In this document: positions 44,201 through 52,500 of the stretch, piece by piece
Numbering within the stretch: the stretch's first letter is position 1
Layout: the number at the start of each line of letters is the position of its first letter
Origin: Desulfovibrio desulfuricans
Lineage (GTDB): Bacteria; Desulfobacterota; Desulfovibrionia; Desulfovibrionales; Desulfovibrionaceae
Direction of reading: 5' to 3'
Assembly (NCBI RefSeq): GCF_004801255.1
Contig: NZ_CP036295.1
Coordinates: 991,001-1,055,000 of the forward strand
DNA length: 64,000 nt
Made by a program: the position numbers and the translations under genes
Notes under the pieces: model-generated
Database searches by the model: none
The model's input: the letters and a program-made list of their open reading frames with translations, nothing else
What the model was told of the DNA's origin: nothing

Positions 44201-44692
44201 AATTTCAACGCCGACACGTTATCCGGCAACCTCAAGGCCTCGCACGCTTTTGAATTCGACGAGGGCGTGCTTCGGCTTATTCCTTCCGTGGGCATCGAGG
44301 CCATGACCACCCGGCGTTATGCCTTTACGGAATCGGGCAGTTTTATCACCCGGCGCTATGCCGCAGCCACCATGAACAGCGTGGGCATTCCCGTGGGCGC
44401 GGCCCTGCAACGGGACTTCGAATTCGGCAAAACCACGGTGACGCCGGAATTTTCGGCGTTCTACGTGCGCAAACTGGCCGACACTGCCCCCACCGCAAGC
44501 GTTACCCTGCTGGACAGCACAACATCTTCCACCACCAAGGGGGCGGACGCCGGGCGCGACCTGCTGCGCGCGGGATTTGGCATCCGTGCTGACCTTGGCG
44601 GCGGCTTTTCAGCCAGCGTCCGCTACACCGGCGAATTCGGCGACCGCTATACCGACAACGGCGCGGAGCTGATGCTCAAGTACGAATTCTAG
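41243..44692 (+). CDS. Giant repeat autotransporter 1
   Basis: The 1149-residue product uses a GTG start with AAGGA 8 bases upstream. An unusually long signal peptide (about 49 residues, Arg-rich n-region, core NMVILFLLLELAAAPCALA) is followed by a passenger of about 550 residues made of near-perfect units such as GTLTNSGTLTN and ESGGTLTN. Then comes a junction (IDNSGGTLTVASGGAY), a linker with SVASYFNRLYTSNDSRQVQS, and a C-terminal type Va autotransporter barrel of about 280 residues ending LMLKYEF. The passenger is predicted to form an Asn/Thr/Gly-rich beta-solenoid on the cell surface. No catalytic motif was seen; adhesin or shielding function is inference. Confidence 0.88.
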   Translation: MFSFPHLCGRRRTFFLPAGFNRLRRFLGALNMVILFLLLELAAAPCALATTYNVSGIKFGSSISAGDEWVVSIGNTLETYGVANSGTLANSGTLNNHDYLPNANGGTLTNSGTLNNYFRLANSSTLTNTGTLNNYSSLGNSGTLTNTGTLTNNSQMVNGGILTNSGILTNTGTLDNTGTLNNYNYLTNESGGTLTNSGTLNNDYRLTNSGTLNNQSSGRLTNSGRLTNSGRLTNTGTLTNTDTLTNESGGTLTNESGGTLTNTGTLTNNLGGMLTNTGTLNNVYLLINTGTLTNESGGTLTNEDGATLTNESGGTLTNENGATLTNTGTLTNNRGGTLTNESGGTLTNESGGTLTNEDGATLTNSGTLTNNSGSTLMNNGTLTNESGGTLTNTGTLMNVITLTNNGTLTNSGRLDSYYWLANSGRLTNTGTLNNLHNLTNSGRLTNTGTLTNSGMLTNNSSGTLTNTGTLNNYSFLGNTGTLTNSGTLNNYNYLTNESGGTLTNNSGGRLTNSDRLTNSGTLTNDDTLTNDGTLTSSGMLTNNSGGTLTNTNTLTSSGMLTNNSGGTLTNESGGTLTNSGTLTNTGTLTNSGTLTSSGMLTNESGGTLTNSGTLTSSGTLNNYGSIDNSGGTLTVASGGAYKGYSGSSLRSGTFKVLSGGSLGMAVGSSLNVNSLSFSSGGAYSILGSRTGTVTLYGAVNLLDSSDTAYTGTLTKTSSGFLFSTVFSATSGASFATLTYTAKNLGEVVSGNASALDGVRASAASGSSVASYFNRLYTSNDSRQVQSAVQQTAGEGVVNGGRLVLAQAQAFHGAIGQQQSSFGSGQHSLALGAAPGFWSTAGQQGGDVFATMSGDSGLLQTLAQIGAMNSANQGPQRSDAVEFRGQAHWLHQGAHDGLSGYDAEMGLAALGYDTPVSENVRIGFAGGFSGGQSRGAGVTSNVKSWFFGPYYTLKLGQITLDGDVTYTYSQGSMNGSYSFPVADSTSGNFNADTLSGNLKASHAFEFDEGVLRLIPSVGIEAMTTRRYAFTESGSFITRRYAAATMNSVGIPVGAALQRDFEFGKTTVTPEFSAFYVRKLADTAPTASVTLLDSTTSSTTKGADAGRDLLRAGFGIRADLGGGFSASVRYTGEFGDRYTDNGAELMLKYEF
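41490..43102 (+). repeat. Passenger minisatellite of autotransporter 1
   Basis: Tandem units of 18 bases (typically ACGCTGACGAACTCCGGC) and 24 bases (ACGCTGACGAACGAAAGC plus GGCGGC) alternate irregularly, always in frame. Interruptions of 18-30 bases carry Tyr/Leu-rich segments such as NNYNYLTNE. The high identity at DNA level suggests recent expansion. Confidence 0.9.
43103..44692 (+). repeat. Conserved 1.59-kb 3' module, copy 1
   Basis: This stretch, from the passenger junction through the barrel stop codon, recurs without net length change at 47726-49315 and 51572-53161. Differences are scattered single bases. It encodes 529 constant residues. Confidence 0.9.
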
Positions 44693-44728
44693 GGGGCGGT
44701 GCGATGCATTTGAAAAAAAGAATTCTCT

Positions 44729-44890
44729 CACACAGCCAGCCTTGAGGTAATTTTCTGTGTCGAATTTCGGCAAAAATATCGCAGGCAGACGCAATGCGCA
44801 GCGTACTGGCGGGGACAGATAGGGCAGTTGCCGCAGCCCCCTTGAAGCCGCGTGGAAGAATAAAACAGTATAACCGCAAGGACCAGTGCC
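44729..44890 (+). repeat. Leader repeat, copy 2
   Basis: Second copy of the 162-base pre-GTG leader, nearly identical to copy 1. With the 36-base tail of gene 1 it makes up the whole 198-base spacer between autotransporters 1 and 2; no terminator or separate promoter is evident. Confidence 0.9.
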
Positions 44891-47800
44891 GTGTTTTCAT
44901 TCCCACACCTGTGCGGGCGTCGCCGTACGTTTTTTCTCCCGGCGGGGTTCAACCGCCTGCGCCGTTTTTTGGGCGTTCTCAACATGGTGATTCTGTCCCT
45001 CATACTGGAACTGGCAGCCGCGCCTTGCGCATTGGCGACCACGTATAATGTATCTGGAACCAAATACGGCAGCATAAGTGCCGGTGACGAGTGGGTTGTG
45101 TCAATCGGTAATACGCTAGAAACCTACGGTGTACAGATCAATGGCACGCTGGCGAACTCCGGCACGATGAACAACTCCTTCAACTTGGAAAACCGCGGCA
45201 CGCTGACGAACAACAGCGGCGGCACGCTGAACAATAACTTTATAATGTCGAGTTTCGGCACGCTGACAAACTCCGGCACGTTAACGAACAACCTCAGTCT
45301 GGGGAACTCCGGCACGCTGACGAACACCGGCACGTTAACGAACAGCTGCAGGATGTGGAATGGCGGCACGCTGACGAACACCGGCATACTGACGAACTCC
45401 GACACGCTGACGAACGCTGGCACGTTGGATAATTACTCCTTGTTGACGAACACCGGCACGCTGAACAATGAAAGCGGCGGCACGCTGACGAACACCGGCA
45501 TACTGACGAACTCCGGCAGGCTGGCGAACTCCGGCACGCTGACGAACACCAACATGCTGACGAACGAAAGTCGCGGCACATTGACGAACGAAAACGGTGC
45601 CACGCTGACGAACACCGGCACGCTGAACAATCAAAGCGGCGGCACGCTGACGAACAACAGCGGCGGCACGCTGAACAATGCCCGTTTGTTGATAAACAGC
45701 GGCACGCTGACGAACAACAGCGGCGGCACGCTGAACAATCAAAGCGGCGGCACGCTGACGAACGAAAGCAGCGGCACGCTGACGAACAGCGGCACGCTGA
45801 ACAATGAAAGCGGCGGCACGCTGGCGAACACCAGCGGCGGCACGCTGACGAACTCCGGCACGCTGACGAACTCCGGCACGCTGACGAACGAAAGACGCAC
45901 GCTGACGAACTCCGGCACGCTGACAAACAAAAGCGGTGGCACGCTGACGAACGACAACTGCGGCACGCTGACGAACTCCGGCACGCTGACGAACGAAAGC
46001 GGCGGCACGCTGACGAACAGAGACAGCGGCACGCTGACGAACGAAAGCAGCGGCACGCTGACGAACTCCGGCACGCTGGACAGTAACTACATGTTTTTGA
46101 ACTACCAAGGCGGCACGCTGACGAACACCAGCGGCGGCACGCTGAACGCCCACCACATAATGGTGAACAGGGGCACGCTGACGAACGATAACGGCGCCAC
46201 GCTGAACATCAGCGGCGGCGGCTTGTACTCCTCCGGCACGCTGACGAACTCCGGCACGCTGGCGAACTCCGGCGGGCTGATAAACAGCGGCACGCTGAAC
46301 AATCAAAGCAGCGGTAGGCTGACGAGCACTGACACGCTGACGAACGAAAGCGGCGGCATATTGACGAACGCAAACGGTGCCACGCTGAAGAATACCGGCA
46401 CGCTGACGAACGAAAGCGGCGGCATACTGACGAACTCCGGCACGCTGAACAATGCCTATTTGTTGATAAACACCGGCACGCTGACGAACGAAAGCGGCGG
46501 CACGCTGACGAACGAAAGCGGCGGCACGCTGACGAACAACAGCGGCGGCACGCTGAACAATTACTACTATCTGTGGAACTACGGTGGGCTGACGAACGAA
46601 AGCGGCGGCACGCTGACGAACAATAGCAACGGCGTACTGTCAAACTCCGGCAGGCTATCAAACTTAGGCAGGCTGACGAACTCCGGCATACTGAACAATT
46701 ACGACTCACTGGCGAACTACGGCACGCTGACGAACACCGGTACGCTGACGAACAACAGCGGCGGCACGCTGACGAACGGAAACGGCGGCACGCTGTACAA
46801 TTACTACTCGTTGACGAACACCGGCACGCTGACGAACGCCGGCACGCTGACGAACGAAAACGGCAGCATATTGACGAACGGAAACGGCGGCACGCTGTAC
46901 AATTACTACTCGTTGACGAACTCCGGCACGCTGACGAACACCGGCACGCTGACGAACGAAAACGGCAGCATATTGACGAACGGAAACGGCGGCACGCTGA
47001 ACAATGACTATTTGTTGATAAACACCGGCGCGCTGACGAACGAAAACGGCGGCGCACTGACGAACTCCGGCGGCGGCACGCTGACGAACAACAGCGGCGG
47101 CACGCTGACAAACTCCGGCACACTGACGAACACCGGCACGCTGACGAACAACAGCGGCGGCACGCTGGCGAACTACATAACCGGTACGCTGACGAACACT
47201 GGCACGCTGAACAATTACAACGCACTGGATAACACCGGCACACTGGATAACACCGGCACGCTGGCGAACAACAACGGCGGCACACTGGATAACACCGGCA
47301 CGCTGAATAACACCGGCAGGCTGACGAACAACAGCGGTGCCATGCTGACAAACGAGAGCTCCGGCACGCTGACGAACTCCTGTACGCTGACGAACTACGC
47401 CGATCTGGAGAGCTACGGCGTGTTAACGAACAACAGCGGCGGCACGCTGTCAAACACCGGCACGCTGACAAGCTCCGGCACGCTCACGAACAACAGCGGC
47501 GGCACGCTGTCAAACACCGGCACGCTGACAAGCTCCGGCACGCTCACGAACAACAGCGGCGGCACGCTGTCAAACACCGGCACGCTGACAAGCTCCGGCA
47601 TGCTTACGAACAACAGCGGCGGCACGCTGTCAAACTCCGGCACGTTGACAAGCTCCGGCATGCTCACGAACAACAGCGGCGGCACGCTGTCAAACTCCGG
47701 CACGCTGACAAGTTCCGGCATGCTGAACAATTACGGCTCCATCGACAATTCTGGCGGCACGCTGACCGTGGCCAGCGGCGGCGCATACAAGGGCTATTCC

Positions 47801-49315
47801 GGCTCCAGTTTACGCAGCGGCACGTTCAAGGTTCTCTCTGGCGGGTCGCTCGGCATGGCTGTTGGCTCCAGCCTGAACGTGAACAGCCTCTATTTTTCCT
47901 CCGGGGGCACATACTCCATTCTGGGTTCAAGAACAGGCACGGTAACGCTGTACGGAGCGGTCAACCTGCTCAACAGTTCGGACACGGCGTACACGGGCAC
48001 GCTGAACAAGACCAGCAACGGGCTTTTATCCTCCACTGTTTTTTCCGCCACGTCCGGGGCTAGTTTTGCCACGCTCACCTATACGGCCAAAGATCTGGGT
48101 AACGTGGTGAGCGGCAACGCCAGCGCGCTGGACGGCGTGCGCGCAAGCGCCGCGTCTGGCTCATCCGTGGCAAGCTACTTCAACAGGCTGTACACCAGCA
48201 ACGATTCCAGGCAGGTGCAGAGCGCCGTGCAGCAAACCGCGGGCGAGGGCGTGGTGAACGGCGGGCGGCTTGTTCTGGCTCAGGCGCAGGCCTTTCACGG
48301 GGCCATAGGCCAGCAGCAAAGCAGCTTTGGCTCCGGGCAGCATTCCCTGGCCCTGGGCGCGGCGCCGGGCTTTTGGTCCACGGCCGGGCAGCAGGGGGGC
48401 GACGTGTTTGCAACCATGAGCGGCGATTCCGGCCTGTTGCAGACCCTGGCGCAAATTGGGGCCATGAACAGCGCAAACCAGGGGCCGCAGCGCTCGGACG
48501 CCGTGGAATTTCGTGGGCAGGCGCACTGGCTGCATCAGGGCGCGCACGACGGCCTGAGCGGTTACGATGCCGAAATGGGCCTGGCGGCGCTGGGCTACGA
48601 CACGCCGGTTTCCGAAAACGTGCGCATCGGTTTTGCCGGGGGCTTCAGCGGCGGGCAGTCGCGCGGGGCGGGCGTTACCAGCAACGTAAAGTCCTGGTTT
48701 TTTGGCCCTTATTACACCTTGAAGCTCGGCCAGATCACGCTTGATGGCGATGTGACCTATACCTACAGCCAGGGCAGCATGAACGGCAGTTACAGCTTCC
48801 CCGTGGCGGATTCCACCTCCGGCAATTTCAACGCCGACACGTTATCCGGCAACCTAAAGGCCTCGCACGCTTTTGAATTCGACGAGGGCGTGCTTCGGCT
48901 TATTCCTTCCGTGGGCATCGAGGCCATGACCACCCGGCGTTATGCCTTTACGGAATCGGGCAGTTTTATCACCCGGCGCTATGCCGCAGCCACCATGAAC
49001 AGCGTGGGCATTCCCGTGGGCGCGGCCCTGCAACGGGACTTTGAAATCGGCAAAACCACGGTGACGCCGGAATTTTCGGCGTTCTACGTGCGCAAACTGG
49101 CCGACACTGCCCCCACCGCAAGCGTTACCCTGCTGGACAGCACAACATCTTCCACCACCAAGGGGGCGGACGCCGGGCGCGACCTGCTGCGCGTTGGCTT
49201 TGGCATTCGCGCTGACCTTGGCGGCGGCCTTTCGGCCAGCGCCCGCTACACCGGCGAATTCGGCGACCGCTACACCGACAACGGCGCGGAGCTGATGCTC
49301 AAGTACGAGTTCTAG
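44891..49315 (+). CDS. Giant repeat autotransporter 2
   Basis: The 1474-residue product is the longest of the three, with the same GTG start, long signal peptide and C-terminal 529-residue module as copy 1 (barrel ending LMLKYEF). The difference is the passenger, about 870 residues. It contains the same GTLTN units in a new order, plus internal duplications: a 102-base repeat (46777-46878 and 46879-46980) and a 60-base array near the end. A surface role is inferred from the type Va barrel; the passenger has no recognisable enzymatic or cysteine-based motif. Confidence 0.88.
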   Translation: MFSFPHLCGRRRTFFLPAGFNRLRRFLGVLNMVILSLILELAAAPCALATTYNVSGTKYGSISAGDEWVVSIGNTLETYGVQINGTLANSGTMNNSFNLENRGTLTNNSGGTLNNNFIMSSFGTLTNSGTLTNNLSLGNSGTLTNTGTLTNSCRMWNGGTLTNTGILTNSDTLTNAGTLDNYSLLTNTGTLNNESGGTLTNTGILTNSGRLANSGTLTNTNMLTNESRGTLTNENGATLTNTGTLNNQSGGTLTNNSGGTLNNARLLINSGTLTNNSGGTLNNQSGGTLTNESSGTLTNSGTLNNESGGTLANTSGGTLTNSGTLTNSGTLTNERRTLTNSGTLTNKSGGTLTNDNCGTLTNSGTLTNESGGTLTNRDSGTLTNESSGTLTNSGTLDSNYMFLNYQGGTLTNTSGGTLNAHHIMVNRGTLTNDNGATLNISGGGLYSSGTLTNSGTLANSGGLINSGTLNNQSSGRLTSTDTLTNESGGILTNANGATLKNTGTLTNESGGILTNSGTLNNAYLLINTGTLTNESGGTLTNESGGTLTNNSGGTLNNYYYLWNYGGLTNESGGTLTNNSNGVLSNSGRLSNLGRLTNSGILNNYDSLANYGTLTNTGTLTNNSGGTLTNGNGGTLYNYYSLTNTGTLTNAGTLTNENGSILTNGNGGTLYNYYSLTNSGTLTNTGTLTNENGSILTNGNGGTLNNDYLLINTGALTNENGGALTNSGGGTLTNNSGGTLTNSGTLTNTGTLTNNSGGTLANYITGTLTNTGTLNNYNALDNTGTLDNTGTLANNNGGTLDNTGTLNNTGRLTNNSGAMLTNESSGTLTNSCTLTNYADLESYGVLTNNSGGTLSNTGTLTSSGTLTNNSGGTLSNTGTLTSSGTLTNNSGGTLSNTGTLTSSGMLTNNSGGTLSNSGTLTSSGMLTNNSGGTLSNSGTLTSSGMLNNYGSIDNSGGTLTVASGGAYKGYSGSSLRSGTFKVLSGGSLGMAVGSSLNVNSLYFSSGGTYSILGSRTGTVTLYGAVNLLNSSDTAYTGTLNKTSNGLLSSTVFSATSGASFATLTYTAKDLGNVVSGNASALDGVRASAASGSSVASYFNRLYTSNDSRQVQSAVQQTAGEGVVNGGRLVLAQAQAFHGAIGQQQSSFGSGQHSLALGAAPGFWSTAGQQGGDVFATMSGDSGLLQTLAQIGAMNSANQGPQRSDAVEFRGQAHWLHQGAHDGLSGYDAEMGLAALGYDTPVSENVRIGFAGGFSGGQSRGAGVTSNVKSWFFGPYYTLKLGQITLDGDVTYTYSQGSMNGSYSFPVADSTSGNFNADTLSGNLKASHAFEFDEGVLRLIPSVGIEAMTTRRYAFTESGSFITRRYAAATMNSVGIPVGAALQRDFEIGKTTVTPEFSAFYVRKLADTAPTASVTLLDSTTSSTTKGADAGRDLLRVGFGIRADLGGGLSASARYTGEFGDRYTDNGAELMLKYEF
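45130..47725 (+). repeat. Passenger minisatellite of autotransporter 2
   Basis: About 2.6 kb of in-frame 18- and 24-base units as in copy 1. Longer-period repeats have arisen on top: the unit starting AACGGAAACGGCGGCACGCT at 46777 recurs 102 bases later almost unchanged. Confidence 0.9.
47429..47728 (+). repeat. Exact-period 60-base tandem array
   Basis: Five consecutive 60-base units, beginning with ACGAACAACAGCGGCGGCAC, encode LTNNSGGTLSNTGTLTSSGT-like 20-residue repeats. Units differ by only one to three bases, mostly changing Thr/Ser or CTC/CTT. This is the youngest-looking expansion in the locus. Confidence 0.92.
47726..49315 (+). repeat. Conserved 1.59-kb 3' module, copy 2
   Basis: Aligned to copy 1 with a constant offset of 4623 bases and no net indel. 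Nearly all changes are silent or conservative, for example FEFGK to FEIGK. Confidence 0.9.
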
Positions 49316-49351
49316 GGGGCGGTGCGATGCATTTGAAAAAAAGAATTCTCT

Positions 49352-49513
49352 CACACAGCCAGCCTTGGGGTAATTTTCTGTATCTGGTTGCGACAAAAAT
49401 ATCACAGGCTAACACAATGCGCAGCGCACTGGCGGGGGCTGGCTGGGCTTCACCAGCCAGCCCTTTGGAGCCGCGTGGAAGAATAAAACAGTATAACCGC
49501 AAGGACCAGTGCC
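49352..49513 (+). repeat. Leader repeat, copy 3 (diverged)
   Basis: Same 162-base length as copies 1 and 2, but the middle differs. Here a perfect hairpin GGGCTGGCTGG...CCAGCCAGCCC (about 49437-49464) replaces the weaker pairing of the others. The terminal ribosome-site segment is unchanged. Confidence 0.85.
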
Positions 49514-52500
49514 GTGTTTTCATTCCCTCGTCTGTGCGGGTGTTGCCGTAAGCTTTTCCCCTTTGCAGGATCCAACCGCCTGCGCCGTTTTCTGGGCGTT
49601 CTCAACATGATTATTCTGTTCCTGCTGCTGGAACTGGCAGCCGCGCCTTGCGCATTGGCAACAACGTACAATGTGTCTGGAACCAAGTCCGGCAGCATCA
49701 GTGCCGGTGACGAGTGGGTTGTGTCAAGCGGCAATACGCTAGTAACCGATACCGTGCAGATCAACGGCGGGCTGACGAACTCCGGCACGGTGAACAACAA
49801 ATGGTTGAAGAACTTCGGCAAGCTGACGAACTCCGGCATACTGACGAACAACGTCGACGGCACGCTGACGAACGAAAGCGGCGGCAGACTGACAAACGAA
49901 AGCGGCGGCACACTGACGAACTCCGGCACGCTGAACAACAATTACTACTTGAAAAACGAAGGTACGCTGACGAACACCGGCACGCTGAACAGTTACTTCT
50001 CCTTGGAAAACGAAGGTACGCTGGCGAACACCGGCACGCTGAACAACAACAACGAGTTGAGGACCTTCGGCAATCTGATGAACTCCGGCATACTGACGAA
50101 CAACGTCGGCGGCGAGTTGAAGAACGAAAACGGCGGCACGCTGACGAACTCCGGCACGCTGACGAACTCCGGCTTTATGCAGAACTACTCCGGCACGCTG
50201 ACGAACTCCGGCACCTTGACGAACAAAGGCGATATGGGGAACAACAGCGGCGGTACACTGACGAACTCCGGTACGCTGACGAACTCCGGTACGCTGACGA
50301 ACTCCGGCACGCTGATGAACTCCGGTACGCTGACAAACTCCGGCACGCTGATGAACTACTTCGGCACGCTGACGAACACCGGCAGGCTGACAAACTCTGG
50401 TACGCTGATAAACGTAAGCGGTGCCATGCTGAACAACAACTACTACTTGGAGAACACCGGCACGCTGACGAACGACGGCACGCTGACGAACTACGACACT
50501 TTGACGAACAACAGCGGCGGTACACTGACGAACTCCGGCACGTTGAACAACTACAGCTCCCTGGGAAACACCGGCACGCTGACGAACTCCGGCACGTTGA
50601 ACAACTACAGCTCCCTGGGAAACACCGGCACGCTGACGAACTCCGGCATGCTGAACAACAACTACTACTTGGGGAACACCGGCACGCTGACGAACTCTGG
50701 CACGTTAACGAACAGCAGCGGCAGTACGCTGACGAACGAAAACGGCGGTACATTGACGAACTCCGGCACGGTGCTGAACAACAGCGGTTGCTGGCTGACG
50801 AACTCCGGCACGCTGCTGAACAACAGCGGTGGCTTGTTGACGAACTACGGCACGCTGACGAACACCGGCACGCTGAACAACTACGGCTACTTGGCAAACG
50901 TCGGCACGCTGACGAACACCGGCACGCTGAACAACTACGGCTACTTGGCAAACGTCGGCACGCTGACGAACTCCGGCACGCTGAACAACAACTTCTACTT
51001 GGGAAACGAAGGTACGCTGACGAACACCGGCACTCTGAACAATTACTCTGGGTTGGTGAACGAAGGTACGCTGACGAACATCGGTACGCTGAACAACAAC
51101 CGCGAGTTGGGGAACGTCGGCACGCTGACGAACAAAGGCACGCTGAACAACAACAATTATTTGGAGATCACTGGCACGCTGACGAACACCGGCAGTCTGC
51201 TGAACAACAGCGGCGGCACGCTGGCGAACTACGCCGGTGGCACGCTGGCGAACTACGGCACACTGACGAACTCCGGTACGCTGACGAACTACAGCGGCGG
51301 TGTTCTGACGAACATAGGCACGCTGACGAACACCGGCACGCTGACGAACGAGATCGGCGGCACGCTGACGAACACCGGCAGTCTGCTGAACAACCGCGGC
51401 AGTACTCTGTTGATCTACGCCGGTGCCACGCTGACGAACTCCGGCACACTAACGAACTCCGGCACGCTGACGAACAACAGTGGTGGTGTTTTGACGAACA
51501 TCGGCACGCTGACGAACAACAGCGGCGGCACGCTGTCAAACACCGGCACGCTGACAAGTTCCGGCATGCTGAACAATTCCGGCTCCATCGACAATTCTGG
51601 CGGCACATTGACCGTGGCAAGCGGCGGCGCATACAAGGGCTATTCCGGCTCCAGTTTACGCAGCGGCACGTTCAAGGTGCTTTCCGGCGGATCGCTCGGC
51701 ATGGGCGTGGGCTCCAGCCTGAACGTGAACAGCCTCTATCTTTCATCTGGGGGTACCTACGCCGGTATGGGGTCAAAATCGGGCACGGTAACGCTGTACG
51801 GAGCGGTCAACCTGCTCGACAGTTCGGACACGGCGTTCACGGGCACGCTGAACAAGACCAGCAACGGGCTTTTATCCTCCACTGTTTTTTCCGCCACGTC
51901 CGGGGCCAGTTTTGCCACGCTCACCTATACGGCCAAAAATCTGGGCGAAGTGGTGAGCGGCAACGCCAGCGCGCTGGACGGCGTGCGCGCAAGCGCCGCG
52001 TCTGGCTCATCCGTGGCAAGCTACTTCAACAGGCTGTACACCAGCAACGATTCCAGGCAGGTGCAGAGCGCCGTGCAGCAAACCGCGGGCGAGGGCGTGG
52101 TGAACGGCGGGCGGCTTGTTCTGGCTCAGGCGCAGGCCTTTCACGGGGCCATAGGCCAGCAGCAAAGCAGCTTTGGCTCCGGGCAGCATTCCCTGGCCCT
52201 GGGCGCGGCGCCGGGCTTCTGGTCCACGGCCGGGCAGCAGGGGGGAGATATGTTTGCAACCGTAAGCGGTGATTCCGGCTTCTTTCAGACGTTGGCGCAA
52301 ATTGCGGCCATGAACAGCCCAAATCAGGGCCCACAGCGCTCAAGCGCCGTGGAATTTCGTGGGCAGGCCCACTGGCTGCACCAGGGCGCGCACGACGGCC
52401 TGAGCGGCTACGATGCCGAGATGGGCCTGGCGGCGCTGGGCTACGACACGCCGGTTTCCGAAAACGTGCGCATCGGTTTTGCCGGGGGCTTCAGCGGCGG

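Noticed and set aside
46209-47471. Long minus-strand Cys/Ser/Arg-rich open frame (420 aa) inside autotransporter 2
   Set aside because: Repeat units are multiples of 3, so a frame without stops in one unit stays open in all. The composition is the complement of the GTLTN repeats and no start signal is present. The same applies to minus frames at 41430-42302, 41690-42550, 45335-46306 and 50175-50951.
41490-51571. Possible CRISPR array suggested by many short direct repeats
   Set aside because: Repeats are contiguous coding units without unique spacers of constant length, and no cas gene is present.
49714-52272. 852-residue plus-strand frame rich in His/Arg/Asp/Glu within autotransporter 3
   Set aside because: It is the +1 shadow of the passenger repeats, has no ribosome site and ends inside the barrel region; the real frame has a signal peptide and barrel.
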